DNA from: an uncultured Agathobaculum sp.
GTDB lineage: Bacteria > Bacillota > Clostridia > Oscillospirales > Butyricicoccaceae
Direction of reading: 5' to 3'
DNA: 37,218 bases
NCBI RefSeq assembly: GCF_944384695.1
Contig: NZ_CALWUQ010000013.1
Span: 1-37,218 of the forward strand
Shown here: positions 32,418-37,218 of the stretch, piece by piece
Layout: the number at the start of each line of letters is the position of its first letter
How positions within the stretch are numbered: position 1 is the stretch's first letter
Made by a program: the position numbers and the translations under genes
Notes under the pieces: generated by a model
Seen by the model: the letters and a program-made list of their open reading frames with translations, nothing else
Databases searched by the model: none
Told to the model about the DNA's origin: nothing

Positions 32418-33560
32418 ATGGCAACTGTTAGTTTGAAGGGGATTAAAAAGGTTTATGACAACAAGGTGACGGCTGTTCAGGACTTTAATCTGGAAATCGC
32501 AGATAAAGAGTTTATTGTTCTGGTTGGCCCTTCGGGTTGCGGCAAGTCCACGACACTGCGCATGGTTGCAGGATTGGAAGAAATCAGCGGCGGGGAATTG
32601 AGAATTGACGATACGGTGGTGAACAAAGTGGCCCCGAAGGATCGGGATATTGCCATGGTCTTTCAAAACTATGCGTTGTATCCGCATATGTCGGTTTATG
32701 ATAATATGGCATTTCCGCTCAAGCTGCGTAAGCTCCCCAAAAATGAAATCGACAAATTGGTACGCAAGGCCGCGGAAACGCTGGATATCACCGAGTATCT
32801 GGAGCGTAAGCCAAAGGCGTTGTCGGGTGGACAGAGACAGCGTGTGGCAATTGGACGCGCTATTGTGCACGAACCTAAAGTGTTGCTGATGGACGAGCCG
32901 CTGTCCAATCTGGATGCAAAGCTGCGCAATCAGATGCGTACGGAGATCATCAAGCTGCGTCAGCAGATCAACACCACGTTCCTGTATGTCACGCACGATC
33001 AAACTGAAGCGATGACGCTGGGGGATCGAATCGTCATCATGAAGGATGGATTTATCCAGCAAATCGGCACACCGCAGCAGGTGTTCGATCATCCCGCGAA
33101 TGTATTTGTGGCCGGTTTCATCGGAATGCCGCAGATGAACTTTTTTGACGCGCAACTGCTTGTGGAAGATGGTCGCTATGGCGTGAAGCTCATGAACCGC
33201 GTCATTGAATTGCCGGAGGAAGCGCAGAAGCGTCTGAAGGCAGCAAATACGCCGGCAAAAGAAATCCTTCTTGGCATTCGTCCGGAACATATTTCGGTAG
33301 TTGTCGGGAGTGATGATGGTGGCTTTGTCGGACAGGTAGATGTCAGTGAAATGATGGGAAGCGAAATCCATCTTCATGTGAATGCGGATGGACAGGATGT
33401 GGTTTTGCGTGTTCCGACGACAGACCTGCCAGAGAAATACCGGACAGGTATTGCGCACGGTACAGAAGTACGGTTTTCGATTCATAAGGATTTGATTCAT
33501 CTATTTGATAAACAAACCGAAAACAATCTGCTGCCATTGGAAAAAGAAGCGGATGTATGA
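32418..33560 (+). CDS. Sugar ABC transporter ATP-binding protein, MsmX/UgpC type
   Basis: The ATPase of carbohydrate ABC importers; one such subunit often serves several transporters. Walker A is GPSGCGKST, the Q-loop is VFQNYALYPHMSVYDN, the signature is LSGGQRQRVAIGRAI, Walker B is VLLMDEPLSNLDAKLR, and the switch His is in YVTHDQTEAMTLGD. The C-terminal ~130 residues form the MalK-type regulatory OB domain (GIRPEHISVV, FSIHKDLIHLFDKQT). Length 380 is normal. The ATG has only a weak ribosome binding site (GGTTGAAAT), unlike its neighbours. It lies 210 bp after the kinase and may have its own promoter. It is intact although its permease partners are damaged. Confidence 0.93.
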   Translation: MATVSLKGIKKVYDNKVTAVQDFNLEIADKEFIVLVGPSGCGKSTTLRMVAGLEEISGGELRIDDTVVNKVAPKDRDIAMVFQNYALYPHMSVYDNMAFPLKLRKLPKNEIDKLVRKAAETLDITEYLERKPKALSGGQRQRVAIGRAIVHEPKVLLMDEPLSNLDAKLRNQMRTEIIKLRQQINTTFLYVTHDQTEAMTLGDRIVIMKDGFIQQIGTPQQVFDHPANVFVAGFIGMPQMNFFDAQLLVEDGRYGVKLMNRVIELPEEAQKRLKAANTPAKEILLGIRPEHISVVVGSDDGGFVGQVDVSEMMGSEIHLHVNADGQDVVLRVPTTDLPEKYRTGIAHGTEVRFSIHKDLIHLFDKQTENNLLPLEKEADV

Positions 33561-33654
33561 CCGGAAGAGGAACAAACCGTAAACAGGTGTGCGAAAACAT
33601 GAAATCAGCATGCAAGGATGTGGACAATGCCGCAATGGGAACTGCCGGGGTATA

Positions 33655-33985
33655 CTTTTTTCATGCCATGAAGAATTACGACATGCTGGCAGAAATTCGC
33701 CGTCATAGGGAAATGGCGGCGAATGGGGCAGCAGATGCGCAACTATAACAATCGCCAGTTTCACGCAGAAAATCCAAATTCCAAATGGGTGACGGATATT
33801 TCCATATCCGCACCAAACAGGGGACTGTACCTATTTCAAAACAGAATGTAGTTACCGACTTAAACCGGCTATCTTTTTGGGGCTAACGAGAGGATTGGTT
33901 CGTACCATCACGAGAGCATCCAATACAAAACAGGAGTGGTGCTGCTGACGCTGCGCCACTCCTGTTTTGTATTCTGTTTTTGCCG
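33655..33985 (+). pseudogene. IS3-family transposase (orfB) remnant
   Basis: Pieces of an IS3-type integrase appear in several frames: LAEIRRHRE near 33685, MGQQMRNYNNRQFHAENPNS then KWVTDIS near 33725-33808, IRTKQGT after a frameshift near 33805, and near 33900-33970 HHESIQYKTGVVLLTLRHS, which resembles the C-terminal RIQLKTGVAPLTLRHS block. KWVTDISYI includes the first catalytic Asp. The middle with the other acidic residues is deleted. Stops and frameshifts show decay. This is pattern recall and was not searched. Confidence 0.7.
33922..33980 (+). terminator. Large hairpin with T run at the end of the IS3 remnant
   Basis: A 21-bp stem (33922-33942 with 33953-33973, one G-T pair) around a 10-base loop, starting AATACAAAACAGG and ending CCTGTTTTGTATT, followed by CTGTTTTTG. 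It would stop transcription from the sugar locus. It lies over the last codons of the IS3 transposase remnant. Confidence 0.7.
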
Positions 33986-34047
33986 GTTCGGTTCGCGTGC
34001 GCAGAGGCTTTTGTTTTTTGAAAGTCATAGCAAAGTGCCCTTGACTT

Positions 34048-34062
34048 TCTCGATATTCGAGA
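34048..34062. promoter_or_regulatory. Inverted repeat ahead of the PadR-type gene
   Basis: TCTCGA-TAT-TCGAGA is a perfect inverted repeat just after TTGACT (34041-34046) and 15 bases before the ATG. PadR proteins commonly bind a dyad of this kind over their own promoter. No clear -10 box is seen 17 bases on (AGGGGT). Confidence 0.5.
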
Positions 34063-34077
34063 TAGGGGTGCTTTGCC

Positions 34078-34320
34078 ATGCCGAGACCCAAGTTTCAAAC
34101 GCTCACCGAGCAAATGTTTTATGTGCTGCTATGCCTGCGGGATGAGTGCTACGGCATTGATCTTTTTGACAAGGTGTCGGCTCTGACGCAGGGGCGGGTC
34201 ACAGTCGGTTCGGGTACGATGTACAACTTGCTCGAGCAGTTTTTGGACGCCGGCATGATTCGTGAGGTGAATGTGGAAGGCCGCCGCCGCAGCCGGTGGA
34301 TTATACGATTAACGAGGTAA
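34078..34320 (+). pseudogene. PadR-family transcriptional regulator, truncated
   Basis: Codons 1-71 encode a PadR winged helix: KFQTLTEQMFYVLLCLRDECYGIDLFDKV, then RVTVGSGTMYNLLEQFLDAGMI and VEGRRRSR. After RRRS, where PadR proteins continue with YLLT and a C-terminal dimerisation helix, the frame reads WIIRLTR and stops, so the 80-residue product lacks the dimer helix. A frameshift or deletion after 34295 is likely. GGGGTG lies about 7 bases before the ATG. The partner gene usually controlled by such regulators (often an ABC exporter or a DUF1700/DUF2812 protein) is not present. Confidence 0.7.
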
Positions 34321-34335
34321 AGCTGCCCGCGTTGT

Positions 34336-34482
34336 ATGGCATGGCAGCTGGTCCGGCAGGTCACGGGGCCGACCGACCGATATCTTCTGTGCTATGAGGT
34401 GTGTATCGTGGACATCCTGTTCAGCTGGACGCCGACTGCGGAACAAATGGCAATGCTGGGCGAAAAGCTGGGCAATCTATAA
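34336..34482 (+). pseudogene. Small open frame of 48 codons after the PadR remnant
   Basis: Starts MAWQLVRQVTG and ends AEQMAMLGEKLGNL; the middle holds YLLCYEVCIVDILFSWTPT. It is not recognised. Its composition looks protein-like and its upstream frame is interrupted, so it is more likely the 3' part of a broken gene, perhaps the one that followed padR, than a real small gene. No good ribosome binding site is seen. Confidence 0.3.
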
Positions 34483-34495
34483 TGATAGCTGCATG

Positions 34496-34531
34496 AAAAA
34501 GTCCCTCCGCCGCGTTTTGCGGCAGAGGGAC
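34496..34531 (-). terminator. Rho-independent terminator of metNIQ
   Basis: On the - strand GTCCCTC-T-GCCGC and GCGGC-G-GAGGGAC pair around AAAAC, followed by TTTTTC. It begins about 23 bases after the metQ stop. Confidence 0.85.
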
Positions 34532-34553
34532 AGTGTTTTATAAGGGCTAAATT

Positions 34554-35393
34554 TTAGAAAGTGGCAACGACAGCGCCTTTGTAGGTGTCGTCAATGAACT
34601 GCTTGACTGTGTCGCTTTGCAGCGCCTTCTGCAGCGCCTGAATCTTGTCGCTGGTTTCGTCGCCGTTGCGGCAGGCCACTACATTGACATAGACCTTGGC
34701 GTAGTCCGGATTTTCCGTGATGAGCGAATCCTCCTTGGCGTTCAGGTCAGCCTGCAAGGCGTAGTTGCCGTTGATAACCGCAAGGTCAACGTCCTCGAGA
34801 GAGCGCGGCAGCTGCTCGGCAGCGATTTCCTGAATGTCGAGGTTCTTCGGGTTCTCAACAATGTCGAGCTTGGTCGCGTCCGAGGTCGGGTCGATGCCGT
34901 CTTTGAGCGTAATCAGGCCGGCGTCCTGCAGCAGAAGCAGCGCGCGGGTCTCGTTCGAGCCGTCGTTCGGTACAGCGACGGTCGCGCCGTCTGCCAGCTC
35001 TTCCAGCGTTGCGGTCTTGCCGGGATAAATGCCGAACGGCTCATAGTGCATCTCGATGGCGGAGACCAAATCGGCGTTATTTTCCTTGTTGAAGTTGTTC
35101 AGATAGGGAATGTGCTGGAAGTAGTTCGCGTCCAAATCGCCGTCCACCAGCGCGGTGTTCGGCTGCACATAGTCGGTGAACTCCACAACATTGAGCGTCC
35201 AGCCTTCCTCGGCCAGCACGTCCTTGGCGGCGTTCAGAATTTCCGCGTGCGGTGTGGGCGATGCACCGACCGTGATGGTCTTATCGTCCGAGGCGGTGGC
35301 ATCGCCCGTCTGGGCGTCGTTGCCGCCGCCGCAGGCCGCCAGCGCGGACAGGCACAGCGCGCCTGCCAGCAGGGCTGCAATTTTCTTCTTCAT
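34554..35393 (-). CDS. metQ: Methionine ABC transporter substrate-binding lipoprotein
   Basis: Binds methionine outside the cell and delivers it to MetI. The 279-residue precursor has a lipoprotein signal with Cys21 in the lipobox LAAC, then a Gly/Asp-rich linker, and the NlpA/MetQ domain: ITVGASPTPHAEIL, EFTDYVQPNTALVDGDLDANYFQH, and VAVPNDGSNETRALLLLQDAG. ALQADLNAKEDSLITENP near the end is also typical. GGAGAG precedes the ATG. It is the last gene of metNIQ, 59 bp after metI. Specificity for methionine is taken from the metNIQ arrangement. Confidence 0.95.
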   Translation of the reverse strand: MKKKIAALLAGALCLSALAACGGGNDAQTGDATASDDKTITVGASPTPHAEILNAAKDVLAEEGWTLNVVEFTDYVQPNTALVDGDLDANYFQHIPYLNNFNKENNADLVSAIEMHYEPFGIYPGKTATLEELADGATVAVPNDGSNETRALLLLQDAGLITLKDGIDPTSDATKLDIVENPKNLDIQEIAAEQLPRSLEDVDLAVINGNYALQADLNAKEDSLITENPDYAKVYVNVVACRNGDETSDKIQALQKALQSDTVKQFIDDTYKGAVVATF

Positions 35394-35452
35394 GGGAATC
35401 TCTCCTTTTCTACGGGTGTTTTATCAAATTTTTTGATAACAAAATAGGGGAA

Positions 35453-36106
35453 TCAGCGGTTGCGCTTGTCCAGATGGCGCGCAAGCCACATGCCGCAGAC
35501 CTGAAAAATCTGTACGACAATCACAATAATGATGACGGCTACCAGCATGATTTCAAAATTATAGCGGTTGTAGCCGTAGTTGACGGCCACTGTGCCTAAA
35601 CCGCCGCCGCCGATGAAGCCTGCCATTGCGGAGTAGCCGAGGATGGTCACAATCGAGATGGCGCCGCCCACCATCAGCGAGGGCTTGGCCTCCGGCACAA
35701 GCACCTTCCAGACGATTTGCCACGGAGTAGCCCCCATGGACTGCGCCGCTTCGATGACGCCGAACGGCACTTCCTTAATCGAGGACTCGACCATGCGCGC
35801 GACATAGGGCGCGGCTGCCACGGTCAGCGGCACAATCATCGCGGTCGTGCCGATCGCGCGGCCCGCGATCGCACGCGTCAGCGGCGTGATCATGACCGCG
35901 AGGATCAGGAACGGGATCGAGCGCAGAATGTTGACGATGACGCCGAGCACCGCGTTGAGTACGGGCATCGGACGGATGCCGCCCTTGTCGGTCACGACCA
36001 GCAGCAGGCCGAGCGGCAAGCCAATCAGATAGGAAACCGCAGTCGACACGATGACCATATATAAGGTTTCCCACAGGCTCTGGGCCCAAAGTTCAGGTGA
36101 AAGCAT
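35453..36106 (-). CDS. metI: Methionine ABC transporter permease
   Basis: A 217-residue inner-membrane permease with five predicted helices. LWETLYMVIVSTAVSYLIGLPLGLLL is the first; ILRSIPFLILAVMITPLTRAI and GTTAMIVPLTVAAAPYVAR follow, then the coupling loop VIEAAQSMGATPWQIVWKVLVPEA, which contacts MetN. The final helix is EIMLVAVIIIVIVVQIFQ. Length is normal for MetI. Its ATG lies inside the end of metN (14-base overlap), so the two are translationally coupled. Confidence 0.95.
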   Translation of the reverse strand: MLSPELWAQSLWETLYMVIVSTAVSYLIGLPLGLLLVVTDKGGIRPMPVLNAVLGVIVNILRSIPFLILAVMITPLTRAIAGRAIGTTAMIVPLTVAAAPYVARMVESSIKEVPFGVIEAAQSMGATPWQIVWKVLVPEAKPSLMVGGAISIVTILGYSAMAGFIGGGGLGTVAVNYGYNRYNFEIMLVAVIIIVIVVQIFQVCGMWLARHLDKRNR

Positions 36107-37118
36107 CCGCGTCGCCCTCCTCTACATGCACATTCTGGGTTTCAAGGTATGCCAGCGCGCGCTTTGCCGCGCGTTCGTCCTCGGGTAGTTGCAGAATCAT
36201 CTGGCCGTAAGCGCGGCCGTCGATGTCCTTGGTGTCCGCGAACATGATGTTGACCGGCGCCTTGCACTCGAGCACCATATTCGACACCACTGGTTCAAAC
36301 GACGAGTTGCCGTCGAACACGATACGGCAGTAGTGCTTGCCGGTGGCCAGCTTGTCCCGTTTGCCGTCCGGATAGATGAGCTGCTTGGCCATTGCCGATT
36401 GCGGGCGGGTGAACACTTGGTCAACCGTGCCGACCTCTGCAATATGGCTGGAGTCGATGATTGCCACGCGCTGGCAGATTTCCTCGATAACCGCCATCTC
36501 ATGCGTGATGACAATGATGGTGATGCCAAGCGTTTTGTTGATTTCCTTTAAAAGCGCAAGGATGGAGCGCGTCGTCGTCGGGTCGAGCGCACTGGTCGCT
36601 TCGTCGCACAGCAGGATTTTCGGATTGGTCGCCAGCGCACGGGCAATAGCGACGCGCTGTTGCTGGCCGCCCGAAAGCTGGGACGGATAGTTGTCCGCGC
36701 GGTCGCTCAGGCTGACGATTTCAAGCAGCTCATGCGCTCGCTTTTCGGCATCCGCCTTCTTCATGCCTGCAATCTCAAGCGGGAAGCAGATGTTTTGCAG
36801 GGCGGTGCGTTGCTGCAACAGGTTAAACTGCTGGAAAATCATGCCCATTGAGCGGCGTGCCTCAAGCAGCGCCTTTTTGGACAGCGCGCCAAGCTCCTGC
36901 CCGTCCACCGTGACCGTGCCCTCGGTCGGCTTCTCCAAAAAGTTGATGCAGCGGACAAGCGTACTTTTGCCCGCGCCCGACAGGCCGATGATGCCGAAAA
37001 TTTCGCCGCGGCTGATATCCAGATTGATGCCGTCCAGTGCCACGACCGTGCCGGCCCGGCCGCGGAAGGTCTTATTCAGGTTTTGGATTCGTACAATGAA
37101 ATCCTGTTCCAAGTCCAT
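36093..37118 (-). CDS. metN: Methionine ABC transporter ATP-binding protein
   Basis: The ATPase of the methionine importer. Walker A GLSGAGKST is at 45-53, then IFQQFNLLQQRTALQN (Q-loop), LSGGQQQRVAIARAL (signature), ILLCDEATSALDP (Walker B) and IVITHEMAVIEEI (switch His). The C-terminal ~90 residues (from HYCRIVFDGNSSFEP) form the NIL domain that binds methionine and inhibits transport when methionine is plentiful. The start at 37118 gives 341 residues, the family's normal length, with AAGGGGG close upstream; in-frame ATGs at 37175 and 37196 would add residues without homology. The promoter region, where a SAM riboswitch might be, lies outside the window. Confidence 0.94.
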   Translation of the reverse strand: MDLEQDFIVRIQNLNKTFRGRAGTVVALDGINLDISRGEIFGIIGLSGAGKSTLVRCINFLEKPTEGTVTVDGQELGALSKKALLEARRSMGMIFQQFNLLQQRTALQNICFPLEIAGMKKADAEKRAHELLEIVSLSDRADNYPSQLSGGQQQRVAIARALATNPKILLCDEATSALDPTTTRSILALLKEINKTLGITIIVITHEMAVIEEICQRVAIIDSSHIAEVGTVDQVFTRPQSAMAKQLIYPDGKRDKLATGKHYCRIVFDGNSSFEPVVSNMVLECKAPVNIMFADTKDIDGRAYGQMILQLPEDERAAKRALAYLETQNVHVEEGDADAFT

Positions 37119-37218
37119 TCCCCCTTTTTCAAAATAAAACCGGATAGCAGGGTCTGCTTTCCGCTCGTTTTCCATCTCAACCGTGCCATGCCGCATGAAA
37201 AGCGTCCCGCGTCCAGCT

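Noticed and set aside
32403..33500. 365-codon open frame on the - strand opposite the ABC ATPase gene
   Set aside because: Shadow frame; no motifs, and the + strand has a complete MsmX-type ATPase.
33557..33748. 63-codon open frame overlapping the ATPase stop as ATGA
   Set aside because: The overlap looks like coupling, but the last part is IS3 transposase sequence followed by a frameshift, and the first part has no recognisable content.
37119..37218. SAM riboswitch ahead of metN
   Set aside because: Only about 100 bases are in view upstream of the chosen start and no S-box elements could be recognised; it may lie outside the window.

Overview
The window looks like a chromosomal piece from a GC-rich member of the Clostridia, probably Oscillospirales (Butyricicoccus/Agathobaculum-like). 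That is inference: the first 13 kb has the gene order of the Firmicutes coaBC-priA-def-fmt-rsmB-rlmN-prpC-prkC-rsgA-thiN cluster, TTG and GTG starts sit behind strong GGAGG sites, and promoters are of the TTGACA-N17-TATAAT type. No rRNA, tRNA or CRISPR array was seen.

1-13.3 kb is a tightly packed housekeeping operon on the + strand: coenzyme A synthesis (coaBC), replication restart (priA), a GNAT acetyltransferase, translation start and ribosome modification (def, fmt, rsmB, rlmN), a membrane zinc peptidase, a PP2C phosphatase with its PASTA-domain Ser/Thr kinase, the ribosome GTPase rsgA and thiamine pyrophosphokinase. It closes at a clear terminator. 13.3-21 kb holds single genes, most with their own promoter or terminator: a class I aminotransferase, a divergent GNAT gene, purB, a fused secDF carrying an unusual Asp/Thr/Ala-rich insert, a TIM-barrel sugar isomerase-like gene and nrdR.

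21-27.3 kb is accessory and decayed. A Tn7-like transposition operon (short tnsA, DDE transposase tnsB, AAA ATPase tnsC, tniQ) follows nrdR and an AT-richer region with repeated 12-mers that could be transposase-binding sites. tnsC carries one in-frame amber codon. tniQ runs into the 3' remnant of an IS256-family transposase. A TraX-family membrane protein gene follows on the - strand, and beyond it lies the 5' remnant of an IS256-family transposase, so traX lies between pieces of what were probably two IS copies.

27.3-33.6 kb is a carbohydrate locus: a LacI regulator, ABC sugar permeases, a GH4 glycosidase, a PfkB kinase and an MsmX/UgpC-type ATPase. It is damaged: the MalG-type permease is fused in frame to the last ~55 residues of a solute-binding protein, as if a deletion removed the rest of both genes, and the MalF-type permease seems to have an N-terminal frameshift. 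33.6-34.5 kb holds an IS3-family remnant and a truncated PadR regulator. The window ends with an apparently intact metNIQ methionine importer on the - strand.

No wholly new system is evident. The most unusual items are the decaying Tn7-like element, the chimeric permease/binding-protein gene, an ABC importer combined with a GH4 enzyme and a kinase, and the SecDF insert.
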